A DNA stretch of 64,000 nucleotides from Acidobacteriaceae bacterium (GCA_027449965.1 DAIDKP010000026.1:62001-126000); one strand, 5' to 3'; positions 17,658 through 28,185 are shown, counted from the first letter of the stretch. Numbers and translations: made by a program. Notes: generated by a model not told the origin, from the letters alone.

Positions 17658-18814
17658 CGGCACGCTCCGGCTGCGCGCTCCAAACACTGTTCCCACGCCC
17701 TCAGCGCTGTTGCCTGCGCAAACGGCTCCAGAAATAGGTGCTCCAACCGTCCCACCCCGCCGCGTGCCTGCTGCACGGCTTCGCTCAGCGCTTCGGCCAG
17801 CGCTTCGCTGCTCGGCTCCCGCGCAATCCACGCTCCATCGCAGCCATCCAGCAGCCGCACAACCCCTTCGCTTGAGGGCGTCGTCACCAGCGCCAATCCC
17901 GCCGCCGCTGCTTCCAGCAGCGCATTCGGCATCCCCTCATACCGCGACGGCTGCACATACACATCCGCCCATCCCAGCCACCGCGCCACCTCCGGCTCAA
18001 ACCCCACCATCTTCACCGTCGCCTCCAGGCCCAGCCGTCGACGCAGCGCCTCCAGGCGATCCCGCTCCGCCCCCTCACCCACAATCGTCAGCCGCGCGTG
18101 CTCGTCCACACTCGCCACCCGCGCCCATGCCTCCAGCAGCAGGTCCATGCCTTTCTCCTTCGCCAGCCGACCCACGCTCAACACCTGCACCGGCTCGCTC
18201 GTTCCCTCGCGTGCCCATCTTCTCGCCGCAGCGCGAATTCCCTCCACATCCACCGGATTCGCCGCCACCCACGTCTTCGCCCGCGCCACGCCCAGAACCG
18301 CCTGCACATCCTCGGCCATCGCCTCCGTCTGGCAGATCACCCCATCAGCCCGCCGCATCAGCCATCCATACACCTGCCGTTCCACGTCGCCCGTCAGCGC
18401 TCTGGAAACCGTCGTATTCACTCGCGGCGCAATGCGCATTCCGCGCGGCAGCAGCGGCCTCAGCGCCAGCACCAGCGCGCTCAGGTGCAGCATCATCGGC
18501 ACCACCACCTCCGGACGGATGCGCTCCATCAGCCGCACCACTCCCGGTCCCGCTCGACGCACGCGTCCCGCCTCCAGCCGATGCACCGTCACCCACTCCG
18601 GCAACTGTACCGCCCCCGGCTCATCGTCCGTCACCACCGCCACATGCACCTCAAACCGCGCCCGATCCACACCCGCCGCCACGCGCGCCATCACCAGCTC
18701 TGCACCACCCCCACCCAGGTGCGGAGCCATCAGCAGAATCCGTCGTCGCCTTCCCGATTGCCTGATCTCCTGCTTTGCGATCTCCGGTTCCGACGCTTTT
18801 GTTTCCTCACCCAT
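17654..18814 (-). CDS. GT4-family glycosyltransferase
   Basis: This 386-residue GT-B enzyme begins with a charged 22-residue lead before RRILLMAPHLGGGGAELVMA, the acceptor-side loop of GT4 enzymes. The donor half carries VLSVGRLAKEKGMDLLLEAW, then LTIVGEGAERDRLEALRRRL and the E-x7-E block SRYEGMPNALLEAAAAGLAL. Cytoplasmic location is expected. GAGGACGGA lies just before the ATG. It shares the operon with the following glycosyltransferase through a 4-bp overlap and is divergent from a third glycosyltransferase gene. It probably adds one sugar of the lipid-linked repeat unit; which one is not visible. Confidence 0.88.
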   Translation of the reverse strand: MGEETKASEPEIAKQEIRQSGRRRRILLMAPHLGGGGAELVMARVAAGVDRARFEVHVAVVTDDEPGAVQLPEWVTVHRLEAGRVRRAGPGVVRLMERIRPEVVVPMMLHLSALVLALRPLLPRGMRIAPRVNTTVSRALTGDVERQVYGWLMRRADGVICQTEAMAEDVQAVLGVARAKTWVAANPVDVEGIRAAARRWAREGTSEPVQVLSVGRLAKEKGMDLLLEAWARVASVDEHARLTIVGEGAERDRLEALRRRLGLEATVKMVGFEPEVARWLGWADVYVQPSRYEGMPNALLEAAAAGLALVTTPSSEGVVRLLDGCDGAWIAREPSSEALAEALSEAVQQARGGVGRLEHLFLEPFAQATALRAWEQCLERAAGACR

Positions 18815-18906
18815 TCCGTCCTCGACTGCTTCTCAGCATACTTCGCCGCCGCCTGCTCTCACCGTCGCGCCACGCATTCCTCGTGGCAGAATGAGGATGA
18901 CCCCTC

Positions 18907-20127
18907 ATGAAGCCTCGCCCCTCATCGCGCCCCTCACCGTGCACCATCCTCTTCGGCGTCACCAGCGACCAGACGCTCCTCGTCCTGCGCGAGCGAATTC
19001 TCACTCTGCGTGATGCCGGTTTTGCCGTCACGGTCATCGCCTCGCCCGGCGTTCATCTCGATCGCCTTGCCGCCGAGCCGCAGGTCGCCATCCATCCCAT
19101 CCCCATCCGCCGCGGCATCGCGCCCGTGGCCGATCTCGCGGCCTTCCTCCGCATCTTCGCGGTCCTTGCCCGACTTCGCCCTTCCATCGTCGATTTCAGC
19201 ACGCCCAAGGCCGCTTTGCTCGGCCTGCTCGCCGCTCGTCTGCTGCGCATCCCTGCTCGCATCCACACGCTTCGCGGCCTCCGTCTGGAGTCTGCATCAT
19301 CCCTTCAGCGCCGCTTGCTTCTCGCCGCCGAACGCCTCACCGCCGCCTGCGCACACTTCGTTCTCTGCAACAGCCCCAGCCTGCTCGATGCCGCTGTCGC
19401 GCTGGCCATTGCGCCCCGCTCAAAGATGCACATCCTGGCCCACGGCAGCAGCAACGGCGTCGATCTTGAACGCTTTCACCCCGACCACTCCGCATCGCGC
19501 AATCACGCTCTGCGCACCCAGCTCTCCATCCCCGCCGACGCACCGGTTCTCGGCTTCGTCGGGCGGCTCACCCGCCACAAGGGCATCCTCGAACTCCTCG
19601 ATGCCTTCGACCGCATCTCCGCGGAGCTGCCGCAAACCTGGCTCCTGCTCGTCGGCTGGATCGACCATTCCGAAGACCGCCTCGATGCCTCGCTCATCGC
19701 GCGCATCCATCGCCACCCACAGATCGTCCTCACCGGCTTTGTCCACGACGTTGCCGGCTATTACCGCGCCATGAACGTCTTTGTCCTGCCCACCCATCGC
19801 GAAGGATTCTCCAACTCCGCCCTGGAGGCCGCGGCCACCGCTCTGCCCATCGTCACCACCCGCGCCACCGGCGCGCGCGACGCTGTTCATGACGGCCACA
19901 CCGGGCTGCTCGTTCCCGTCGAAGACTCCGCCGCGCTTGCCGCCGCACTGCTCCAGCTTCTGCGCGATCCTGCGCTCTGTCATCGATTGGGCGCAGCAGC
20001 GCGCGCTCGGGCCGCGGAGAACTTCTCCCGGAAGCAGGTCATGGATGCAACACTCGGTTTTTTTCAGCAAGTCGCTCGTCAGCACGGACTCGGCCTGAGC
20101 CAGGTTCATCCATTCAGCAAAGACTAG
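18907..20127 (+). CDS. GT4-family glycosyltransferase
   Basis: This is a 406-residue GT-B glycosyltransferase. Its N-terminal half includes VDFSTPKAALLGLLAARLL and IPARIHTLRG, a pattern seen in undecaprenyl-linked sugar transferases of the PglA/WbpX-like group. The C-terminal half has PVLGFVGRLTRHKGILELLD and the E-x7-E motif in THREGFSNSALEAAATALPI, then a VHDGHTGLLVPVED segment. A GAGG site precedes the ATG. It is divergent from the other two glycosyltransferase genes. Its end overlaps the argA-like stop by 4 bases on the opposite strand. Sugar specificity is unknown. Confidence 0.87.
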   Translation: MKPRPSSRPSPCTILFGVTSDQTLLVLRERILTLRDAGFAVTVIASPGVHLDRLAAEPQVAIHPIPIRRGIAPVADLAAFLRIFAVLARLRPSIVDFSTPKAALLGLLAARLLRIPARIHTLRGLRLESASSLQRRLLLAAERLTAACAHFVLCNSPSLLDAAVALAIAPRSKMHILAHGSSNGVDLERFHPDHSASRNHALRTQLSIPADAPVLGFVGRLTRHKGILELLDAFDRISAELPQTWLLLVGWIDHSEDRLDASLIARIHRHPQIVLTGFVHDVAGYYRAMNVFVLPTHREGFSNSALEAAATALPIVTTRATGARDAVHDGHTGLLVPVEDSAALAAALLQLLRDPALCHRLGAAARARAAENFSRKQVMDATLGFFQQVARQHGLGLSQVHPFSKD

Positions 20128-20642
20128 CCAATCCGCACCAGTTGCTCGGCCTCATGTTTCGGACCCAGAATCGACACACGCGGAATCCGCCCTCGCACCA
20201 TCGCTACCTCATCGCAGCGATGCAGCCGCGGACAGCTTTGGCAATCTTTGAAGATCTTGTCCGGCAACTCCGCCTTGTCTTCCACCACACGAAAACCGAA
20301 CCGGAAAAAGAAATCCGGAATCCGCGTAAACAGGCACACTGACTGGATGCCATGCTCTTCCGCCTCGTCCAGCAGCGCGCGCAGCACCGCGCCGCCCGCA
20401 CCCTTGCCCTTCGCGCCAGGCGTCATCACAATCGATCGCACCTCAGCCAGATGCGGACCATACAAATGCAGCGCTCCGCAGCCCAGAAACACGCCCGTCT
20501 CCGACTCCGCCACCGTAAAGTCGCGCACATTCTCGCAAATCTCCGCAAACTGCCGCTTCAGCAGCGTTCCATCTCCGCTCAGGCTGTTCACCAGCTCAAA
20601 GATGTTCGTCGCGTCCTGCAATCGCGCCTTACGCACACGCAT
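20124..20642 (-). CDS. argA: Short GNAT-type N-acetylglutamate synthase
   Basis: This 172-residue GNAT acetyltransferase is the last gene of the arginine operon. The acetyl-CoA loop is visible as VRSIVMTPGAKGKGAGGAVLRALLDEA, interrupted by the family's usual Q/R-x-x-G pattern in modified form (GAKGKGAGG). The protein ends with a Cys cluster, CQSCPRLHRC (C-x2-C-x5-C), seen in small stand-alone NAGS-like GNATs. Given its place after argH and the lack of an argJ gene in the window, the likely role is acetyl-CoA-dependent acetylation of glutamate, the first step of ornithine synthesis. It overlaps argH by 14 bp. Function rests mainly on context. Confidence 0.78.
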   Translation of the reverse strand: MRVRKARLQDATNIFELVNSLSGDGTLLKRQFAEICENVRDFTVAESETGVFLGCGALHLYGPHLAEVRSIVMTPGAKGKGAGGAVLRALLDEAEEHGIQSVCLFTRIPDFFFRFGFRVVEDKAELPDKIFKDCQSCPRLHRCDEVAMVRGRIPRVSILGPKHEAEQLVRIG

Positions 20643-22077
20643 CGCTCATCTCCGTCGTCGTGTTGGCCATGCGCAATCGCTCAACCTCCGCCGCTGCCGC
20701 TGCCAGCGCCGCCTGCACCCGTCTTCGCGCCGTGCCGCCCACCACATCATGGCAATCCACCGTCGCCATCAGCTCCACCGCGTCAAAGAAATCCGCATCA
20801 AACTCCGGTCCAAACTGCCGCAGCTCTTCCAGGCTCAGCTCATTCAGCTCCACGCCCCGGTCCAGCGCAAAACGCACCGCATGGCCGATCTTCTCGTGCG
20901 CCACGCGAAACGCCACACCTTTGCTCACCAGATACGTCGCCGCCGCCATCGCATTCAGATAGCCTGTCGCCGCCGCCTCGCGCATTCGCTCCAGGCGGAA
21001 GCTCGCCTCGCGCGTAAATCCCGCCAGCAGTCCAATCATCCGGCTCGTTCCGCTCAACGCAAAACATGGCTCCTGTGTCTCCTGCATGTCTTTATTGTAG
21101 GCAAGCGGCTGTCCTTTGATCGTGAGCGTCAACGCCGACGCCGCGCCAAAAATCCTGCCCACGCGCCCGCGCACCAGCTCCACCAGATCCGGATTCTTCT
21201 TCTGCGGCATCGCGCTCGAACCCGTCGAATAGCGCTCCGGCAATTCGACGAATCCATACTCGGCGCTCGAAAACAGCGCCATCTCCTCGGCAAAACGCGA
21301 CGCGTGAAGCGCCACAGACGTCAGCGCCTGCGCATACTCCAGCGCAAAATCCCGATCGCTCGTCGCATCCATGCTGTTGGCCGTCGGCGCGTCAAATCCC
21401 AGCTCCCGCGCCGCAATCTCCCGGTCCAGCGCAAGCGTCGCTCCAGCCACCGCGCCCGACCCAAGCGGACAGCGATTCAGCCTTCGACGGCAATCTTCCA
21501 GCCGCGTTGCATCGCGCAGCAGCATCTCCGCATAGCCATGCAGCCAATGCGCCACCAACACCGGCTCCGCTCGCTGCATGTGCGTATACGATGGCATCAC
21601 CGCCTCACCGGCTTCGCTCGCCCTGCTCAGCAATGCCTCGGCCCACTCCAGCAGCGCCGCCTGCACACGCGTGATCTCCTCGCGAACAAACAGCCGCAAA
21701 TCTGTCGCAATCTGCTCATTCCGGCTCCGCCCCGTATGCAACTTCAGCGCCAGCGGACCAATCTCCGACGTCAACGCCAGCTCCACCAGATGATGAATAT
21801 CCTCGGCAGAAGGATAATCGCGCAGCGCCGCTTCCACGCTGGCCCCAGCATAGCGCGCCGACACTGCGTCCAGACCCTCGCGAATCGCGCGCGTCTCCGC
21901 TTCGTTCAACACGCCCGCCGCGCACAGCGCCGAGCCATGCGCCTTGCTCGCGCGCGTCTCCTGCGGCAGCAGTTGAAAGTCAAACAGAATCGAGCGCTGC
22001 CAAGCCTCAAACTCCGGATCCAGCGGCTCTCGAAATCGCCCTGACCACATCTTCGCGGATTGTTGTTCGTTCGACAT
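20629..22077 (-). CDS. argH: Argininosuccinate lyase
   Basis: This 482-residue member of the fumarase/aspartase superfamily cleaves argininosuccinate to arginine and fumarate, the final step of arginine synthesis. The superfamily signature GSSAMPQKKNPD carries the mobile catalytic loop. Upstream blocks include SAEDIHHLVE (nucleophile-side His region), HTGRSRNEQIATDLRLF and SYTHMQRAEPV. It is a cytosolic homotetramer in the family. The length is about 20 residues above the usual 460, mostly an Ala-rich C-terminus. It starts 11 bases after the argG stop and overlaps argA. Confidence 0.96.
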   Translation of the reverse strand: MSNEQQSAKMWSGRFREPLDPEFEAWQRSILFDFQLLPQETRASKAHGSALCAAGVLNEAETRAIREGLDAVSARYAGASVEAALRDYPSAEDIHHLVELALTSEIGPLALKLHTGRSRNEQIATDLRLFVREEITRVQAALLEWAEALLSRASEAGEAVMPSYTHMQRAEPVLVAHWLHGYAEMLLRDATRLEDCRRRLNRCPLGSGAVAGATLALDREIAARELGFDAPTANSMDATSDRDFALEYAQALTSVALHASRFAEEMALFSSAEYGFVELPERYSTGSSAMPQKKNPDLVELVRGRVGRIFGAASALTLTIKGQPLAYNKDMQETQEPCFALSGTSRMIGLLAGFTREASFRLERMREAAATGYLNAMAAATYLVSKGVAFRVAHEKIGHAVRFALDRGVELNELSLEELRQFGPEFDADFFDAVELMATVDCHDVVGGTARRRVQAALAAAAAEVERLRMANTTTEMSDACA

Positions 22078-22088
22078 GCCTTCCTGCG

Positions 22089-23444
<1,356 letters not shown>

Positions 23445-23446
23445 TC

Positions 23447-23490
23447 AAAAACAAAAATGGAGCGGAGGAAGTGCCTGTCCGCCTTCCTCC
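23447..23490 (-). terminator. Hairpin with U-tract in the argF-argG gap
   Basis: On the transcribed strand GGAGGAAG pairs with CTTCCTCC around an 11-base loop (genomic 23464-23490). The run TTTTTGTTTTT (complement of 23447-23457) follows 6 bases later. It sits between co-directional arginine genes, so partial termination of distal transcription is possible. Confidence 0.5.
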
Positions 23491-23504
23491 ATCGCAGCGG
23501 AAAA

Positions 23505-24536
23505 TTAGCCGCGCGCGTCCGACAAACCGTCCAGCCCGCCCAGCAGCAGCAGCAGCAGCGCCTTCTGCGCATGCATCCGATTCTCCGCCTGGTCAAACAC
23601 AATCGACTGCGGCCCATCCAGCACGGCATCCGTCACCTCCGCGCCACGCCGTGCCGGCAGGCAATGCATAAACACTGCATGGTTCCTCGCTCGCGCCATC
23701 ATCGCGTCGTTTACCTGGAACGGTCGGAAGATCGGCGCGCGCTTCGTCGATTCATGCTCAAAGCCCATGCTCACGCACACATCTGTATACACCGCATCAG
23801 CATCTTCCGCGCCCGCCATCGGGTCCTGCGTCAGCCGGATCTCGCATTCGTTTTCCGCTGCAATCTCCCGCGCCCGCGTCACAATCTCGATATCCGGTGA
23901 ATAGCCGCGCGGCGTCGCCACCGTCACATTCACGCCCAGTTGCGCGCCGGCCATCATCAGCGAATGGCACACATTGTTCCCATCGCCCACATACGTAAAG
24001 TTCAGCTTCTTCACCGTGCCAAAGTGCTCTTCCAGCGTCATGAAATCCGCCAGCGCCTGGCACGGATGTTCAAAGTCCGACAGCGCATTGATGACCGGCA
24101 CGCGCGCATGTGCCGCCATCTCCGTAATCGTGTCGTGCGCATACGTGCGCAGCACAATCACGTCCACCCATCGCTCCACATTCCGCGCCACATCGGCAAT
24201 CGACTCGCGCTCGCCCAGCGGCGAATTCGTCTGGTCGAAAAACACCGCATTCCCGCCCAGCGTATTGATTCCTGCCTCAAAGCTCAGCCGTGTGCGCAGG
24301 CTCGCCTTCTCAAACATCAGCACCATCTGCTTCGCGTCCAGCGCCTGCCGATACGCGCGCGGATTCCGCTTCACCTCATGGCCCAGCTTCAGGATTGCGC
24401 GCGTTTCGCCGCTCGTCAGGTCGCTGATCGAGCACAGGTCTTTCCCCGCCAGCCGCTTCATCGCCTCTGCAATATCCACATCTCCGCTCATATCCACCTC
24501 CGGCGCCAGATCGCGCACCAGCATCCCGCTAGCCAT
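23505..24536 (-). CDS. argF: Ornithine carbamoyltransferase
   Basis: This 343-residue anabolic transcarbamylase makes citrulline from ornithine and carbamoyl phosphate. The carbamoyl-phosphate loop appears as FEKASLRTRLSFE (S-x-R-T-R). The DxxxSMG ornithine-binding loop is present as DVCVSMGFE, and the catalytic Cys lies in MHCLPARRG. GDGNNVCHSLM and DQAENRMHAQKALL complete the family pattern. About 30 extra residues precede the usual start (MASGMLVRDLAPEVDMSGD). A GGGAGGA site before ATG 24536 supports translation from there, though a start at the internal ATG is possible. It overlaps argD by 8 bp. Confidence 0.95.
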   Translation of the reverse strand: MASGMLVRDLAPEVDMSGDVDIAEAMKRLAGKDLCSISDLTSGETRAILKLGHEVKRNPRAYRQALDAKQMVLMFEKASLRTRLSFEAGINTLGGNAVFFDQTNSPLGERESIADVARNVERWVDVIVLRTYAHDTITEMAAHARVPVINALSDFEHPCQALADFMTLEEHFGTVKKLNFTYVGDGNNVCHSLMMAGAQLGVNVTVATPRGYSPDIEIVTRAREIAAENECEIRLTQDPMAGAEDADAVYTDVCVSMGFEHESTKRAPIFRPFQVNDAMMARARNHAVFMHCLPARRGAEVTDAVLDGPQSIVFDQAENRMHAQKALLLLLLGGLDGLSDARG

Positions 24537-25812
24537 TGCTTTTTCCTCCCGCCGTCTGCGCTTCCTTCTTCACGTCTGCTTCGCTCAGCACAGCATCCAG
24601 CGCTTCCACAGCCTCATCAATCTGCGCGCGCGTCACCACCAGCGGCGGCAGGAAGCGCAACACCGTATCGCTGGTGCAGTTGATCAGAATTCTGCGCTCC
24701 AGCAGCCGCTTCACCACCTGCTTCGCCAGCGCTGCCGAATCCAGTTCTGCGGCCACCATCAGCCCCAGGCCGCGCACTTCCACCATCGCCGCATGACGCT
24801 GTTGCAACTCGCGCAACCGCTGCTGAAAATATCCACCCACCTCCGCTGCATGTGCCAGCAGCCCCTGGCGCTCCATCGTATCGATCACCGCAATCGCCAC
24901 CGCGCACGCCAGCGGCCCGCCGCCAAACGTCGTCCCGTGCATCCCCGGATGAATCGCCCGCGCCACTTCATCCGTACACACAATCGCGCCCAGCGGAATT
25001 CCGCCCGCCAGCGGCTTGGCAATCGTCGTCACATCCGGCAGAATCCCCAGATGCTGATACCCAAACCACTTGCCCGTGCGTCCCATCCCTGCCTGAATCT
25101 CATCCACCACCAGCAGCGCGCCCGACTCCCGCGTCAGCTCGCGCGCCGCCGCGGCAAACTCCGCTGACAGTGGACGTATCCCGCCCTCGCCCTGAATCGA
25201 CTCCACCAGCACCGCGCAAACATCCGTTGAAAACTTCGCCCTCAGGTCGTCCACATCATTGAAGCGCACAAACTCCACGCCCGGCATCACCGGCTCAAAC
25301 GGCTCGCGATACTTCTTCTTGTGCGTCGTCGCCACCGAGCCGAACGTCCGCCCGTGAAAGCTCTGCTCGACGGCCAGAAACCTCGTTCCGATTTCCCTGC
25401 CTTCGCTGCGCAACAGCCCCGCATGTGCGCGTGCAAACTTCAGCGCACCCTCCCACGCTTCCGTGCCGGTATTGGCAAAGAACACGCGATCCAGCCCCGT
25501 GCGCTCCACCAGCCGCTCGGCCAGCTCCGCCTGTCCGCGATGAAAATACAGATTCGATGTGTGAATCAGCCTGCGGCTCTGCTCTACAATCGCGCGCTCA
25601 ATCGCCGGATGCGCATACCCCAGCGCATTCACGCCAATCCCGCTCAGCAGGTCCAGATACCGCTCGCCGTGCTCATCGATCAGATGCACGCCTTCGCCGC
25701 GCTCAAACACGACTGCATTCCGCTCATACGTCGGCACCAGCAGCCTTGCCTCCGCAGCCTGCAACTCACCCAGCATCGACTTCGTTTCCACGCTCACGGT
25801 TTCCACACTCAT
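24529..25812 (-). CDS. argD: Acetylornithine aminotransferase
   Basis: This 427-residue class-III PLP aminotransferase converts N-acetylglutamate semialdehyde and glutamate to N-acetylornithine. PLP binding is shown by NTGTEAWEGALKFAR, then VVDEIQAGMGRTGKWF (Asp on the pyridine nitrogen) and the Schiff-base Lys in TTIAKPLAGGIPLGA. HGTTFGGGPLACAVA is also typical. It overlaps argB by 4 bp upstream and argF by 8 bp downstream. Class-III enzymes also include succinylornithine and GABA aminotransferases, but the operon makes ArgD secure. Confidence 0.95.
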   Translation of the reverse strand: MSVETVSVETKSMLGELQAAEARLLVPTYERNAVVFERGEGVHLIDEHGERYLDLLSGIGVNALGYAHPAIERAIVEQSRRLIHTSNLYFHRGQAELAERLVERTGLDRVFFANTGTEAWEGALKFARAHAGLLRSEGREIGTRFLAVEQSFHGRTFGSVATTHKKKYREPFEPVMPGVEFVRFNDVDDLRAKFSTDVCAVLVESIQGEGGIRPLSAEFAAAARELTRESGALLVVDEIQAGMGRTGKWFGYQHLGILPDVTTIAKPLAGGIPLGAIVCTDEVARAIHPGMHGTTFGGGPLACAVAIAVIDTMERQGLLAHAAEVGGYFQQRLRELQQRHAAMVEVRGLGLMVAAELDSAALAKQVVKRLLERRILINCTSDTVLRFLPPLVVTRAQIDEAVEALDAVLSEADVKKEAQTAGGKSNG

Positions 25813-26591
25813 GCCACCATCACCTCGGTTCCTTCCTCAATCCTCGCCGAGCAAAGCTCCGGCAGTCGAGCCGCCGCCGCCGCCGGCAGAATCCTCACCC
25901 GCTTCACCCCATGCAGCAGCGCCTCGCGACACGCTCCCAGCTTCGGCAGCATCCCGCCGGAGATCACCGCCGTCCGCGTCATCTCCGCAATCTGATCAAT
26001 ACTCAGCCAGCGCAACACCTCGCCATCGGCACCCCGCACTCCCGGCACATCCGTCAGATACACCAGCGCATCCGCCTTCACGCTGCGCGCACACGCCGCC
26101 GCCATCTCGTCGGCATTCACGTTGTAATACTCCCCGTCAAATCCCAGCGCCACCGGAGCCAGCACCGGAACGCCGCGCAACCCCCAGATCGCTTCCATCC
26201 ATCGCGGATCGCTCGACGCAATCTCGCCCACAAATCCCAGGTCCGGCTCCATCCGTTTCCGCCGCGCGCGAAACTGCATTCCATCCCCGCCACACATCCC
26301 CACAGCCGCCTGTCCCACTCCCGCCAGCGCCGCCACCAGACGCTTGTTCACCTCACCGGCAAAAACCATCAGCGCCACATCGCGCGTCTTCGCGTCCGTC
26401 ACGCGCAGTCCGTCGCGAAACTCGCTCCTGTGTCCCATCGCCTCCAGCGCGCGCGTCAACTGCACGCCTCCGCCATGCACCACCGCCACCTGATGTCCCG
26501 CGCTTCCCATCGCCGCAATCGCCCTGACGCTGCCCGCCAGCAGCGCATCGTCCACCAGACCAGCGCCGCCCAGCTTCACCACAAATCTCAT
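25809..26591 (-). CDS. argB: Acetylglutamate kinase
   Basis: This 260-residue amino-acid kinase phosphorylates N-acetylglutamate, the second step of the pathway. Motifs are VVKLGGAGL (phosphate-binding Lys and Gly pair), VAVVHGGGVQLTRAL (acetylglutamate/ATP Gly-rich loop), YYNVNADEMAAACA (catalytic Asn/Asp), LVYLTDVPGVRG and ISGGMLPKLGACREAL (ATP-site Lys). The length matches arginine-insensitive dimeric types lacking the extra N-terminal helix, so feedback inhibition by arginine is not expected from sequence. It overlaps argC and argD by 4 bp each. Confidence 0.95.
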   Translation of the reverse strand: MRFVVKLGGAGLVDDALLAGSVRAIAAMGSAGHQVAVVHGGGVQLTRALEAMGHRSEFRDGLRVTDAKTRDVALMVFAGEVNKRLVAALAGVGQAAVGMCGGDGMQFRARRKRMEPDLGFVGEIASSDPRWMEAIWGLRGVPVLAPVALGFDGEYYNVNADEMAAACARSVKADALVYLTDVPGVRGADGEVLRWLSIDQIAEMTRTAVISGGMLPKLGACREALLHGVKRVRILPAAAAARLPELCSARIEEGTEVMVA

Positions 26592-27640
26592 TCCAGACCC
26601 TCCGACTCGCGCCAGCCCATCATCACATTCAGGTTCTGCACCGCCTGTCCTGACGCGCCCTTCAGCAGGTTGTCCAGGCAGCTCACGATCACCACGCGCC
26701 GCCCATCTGCTGCAACCCGCCAGCCCACGTCGCAGTAGTTTGTCCGCGCCACAAACTGAATCTCCGGCAGGCTCGCGCCACGCAGCCGCACCATCGGGCT
26801 GCCCGCGTAAAAATTCTCGTAAATCGCAGAGACCTTCTCCTGCGTCATCGCTTTCGTCAGCCGCACATAGCTCGTCGCCAGAATCCCGCGCGCAATCGGC
26901 AGCAGATGCGGCGTAAACGTCATCGACTCGCGCCCCATCCCCAACTGCTCCAGCAGCTCGCCCACATGCCGATGCGTAAACACTCCATACGCCGACAGAT
27001 TCTCCGCCGCGTGCATGAAATGCGTCGTCGCCGTCGCAGCCTTGCCCGCGCCGCTCACGCCGCTCTTCGCGTCGCAGATCACGCCCGCATCCGCATCCAC
27101 CACGCCTGCGGCCATCAGCGGCTTCAGCGCCAGAATCGCCGCCGTCGCATAGCAGCCCGGATTGGCCACAATCCTCGCGCCGCGAATCCGCTGCCGATGC
27201 AACTCCGGCATCCCGTACACAGCCTCGCGCTGCACCGCCGCCGCGCGCGCTTGATCCGCGTCCTCAAATCCATACACCGCGCGATTCTCCGCCTCGTCCA
27301 GACGCCACGCTCCGCTCAGATCGATCACGCGCAGCCCGCGCGCAGCAGCTTCCGGCACCAGTTCCCGAGCGCTCTCATGCGGCGTCGCCAGAAACAGAAC
27401 CTCCACACCGCGCTCCGTCAGCGTCTCCCACAAAAACGGCTCGACAGGAATCAGGCCCGTTCCGCTCGCGTCTTCCAGCACCGGATGCAGCGCGCCAATC
27501 CTCCCGCCTGCGCTTTCCGCACGCGCCATCAGCACAGGCCGCGCGCCCTGCAACCGCGGATGCCGCGCAAGCAGGCGCACCAGCTCCGCGCCCGTGTATC
27601 CGCTCACACCCATCACTGCCGTCTTCACTGCCGCGCTCAT
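26588..27640 (-). CDS. argC: N-acetyl-gamma-glutamyl-phosphate reductase
   Basis: This 350-residue NADPH-dependent dehydrogenase reduces acetylglutamyl phosphate to the semialdehyde. The NADP loop is VMGVSGYTGAELVRLL. The catalytic Cys lies in ANPGCYATAAILAL, and the family block DAKSGVSGAGK is followed by the His-rich HRHVGE region. I chose ATG 27640 because its ATGA overlap with the argR stop and the position just before AAVKTAVMGVSGYTG fit the family start. The frame stays open further upstream inside argR. Its form belongs to the type 1 ArgC group. Confidence 0.95.
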   Translation of the reverse strand: MSAAVKTAVMGVSGYTGAELVRLLARHPRLQGARPVLMARAESAGGRIGALHPVLEDASGTGLIPVEPFLWETLTERGVEVLFLATPHESARELVPEAAARGLRVIDLSGAWRLDEAENRAVYGFEDADQARAAAVQREAVYGMPELHRQRIRGARIVANPGCYATAAILALKPLMAAGVVDADAGVICDAKSGVSGAGKAATATTHFMHAAENLSAYGVFTHRHVGELLEQLGMGRESMTFTPHLLPIARGILATSYVRLTKAMTQEKVSAIYENFYAGSPMVRLRGASLPEIQFVARTNYCDVGWRVAADGRRVVIVSCLDNLLKGASGQAVQNLNVMMGWRESEGLE

Positions 27641-28092
27641 CCTTCCAACATCCTCTTCAACCGCTTCGTCACTTCGCTCGCCAGTTGCGGCGTCGGACAC
27701 ACCAGCAGCACCGTGTCATCGCCCGCAATCGTGCCCACAATCTCCGCCCAGTCCTCGTAATCCAGCGACGCCGCCACCGGCTGCGCACCGCCCATCACCG
27801 TCCGGATCACCACCTGATTCATCGCCTGATCGCACCGCAGTCCGAAGCTGTCCAATACCTCTTCCACGCTCGGCGGGCGATCATCCAGCGCCACCGGCGC
27901 GGCTCCGTTCCCATTCGCAAACGTATACCCATCCGGACCTTTCATCAGGTGCAGCTCGTGCATATCGCGCGACAGCGTCGCCTGCGTCACCACCAGCCCG
28001 CGCCGCCTCAGCTTGCGCCTCAGCTCGTCCTGGCTCTGGATCGCCGTGCTGCTCACCAGCTCCCGAATCGCATTATGTCGTTCCAGCTTCAT
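27637..28092 (-). CDS. argR: Arginine repressor
   Basis: This 151-residue hexameric repressor senses L-arginine. The N-terminal winged helix includes AIRELVSSTAIQSQDELRRK and the recognition region VVTQATLSRDMHELHL. The C-terminal oligomerisation/arginine domain has the family core GTIAGDDTVLLVCP. The length is that of ordinary ArgR when started at ATG 28092 (MKLERHNAIREL); the longer open frame upstream covers the operator. It is the first gene of argR-C-B-D-F-G-H-A. Two ARG-box-like palindromes lie 56-93 bases upstream, which implies autoregulation together with control of the whole operon. Confidence 0.95.
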   Translation of the reverse strand: MKLERHNAIRELVSSTAIQSQDELRRKLRRRGLVVTQATLSRDMHELHLMKGPDGYTFANGNGAAPVALDDRPPSVEEVLDSFGLRCDQAMNQVVIRTVMGGAQPVAASLDYEDWAEIVGTIAGDDTVLLVCPTPQLASEVTKRLKRMLEG

Positions 28093-28147
28093 CTTCGCCT
28101 TGTCTTCGCTGCTCTCTGCTGGATTCTGTCGGCAAAGTGCACAAACA

Positions 28148-28185
28148 CTTGCATAAATATACGCATCTTTGTATAAATATGCAAA
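28148..28185. promoter_or_regulatory. Pair of ARG-box-like ArgR operators
   Basis: CTTGCATAAATATACGCA (28148-28165) and TTTGTATAAATATGCAAA (28168-28185) are both imperfect 18-bp palindromes of the AT-rich ARG-box type. They are separated by 2 bp. In E. coli paired ARG boxes are usually 3 bp apart, and the argR operator itself is the known 2-bp case. They lie between argR and the divergent gltB, so ArgR could act on both. Confidence 0.8.

Noticed and set aside
16062-19013. Very long plus-strand open frame opposite the glycosyltransferase genes
   Set aside because: It is the antisense of two GT4 genes in a GC-rich region. The translation is His/Arg/Ser/Pro-rich with no domain, while the minus-strand frames carry full GT4 motifs.
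20248-22044. Long plus-strand open frames opposite argH
   Set aside because: The His/Arg/Gln-rich composition is a shadow of argH codon use. The minus strand has the complete argininosuccinate lyase signature.
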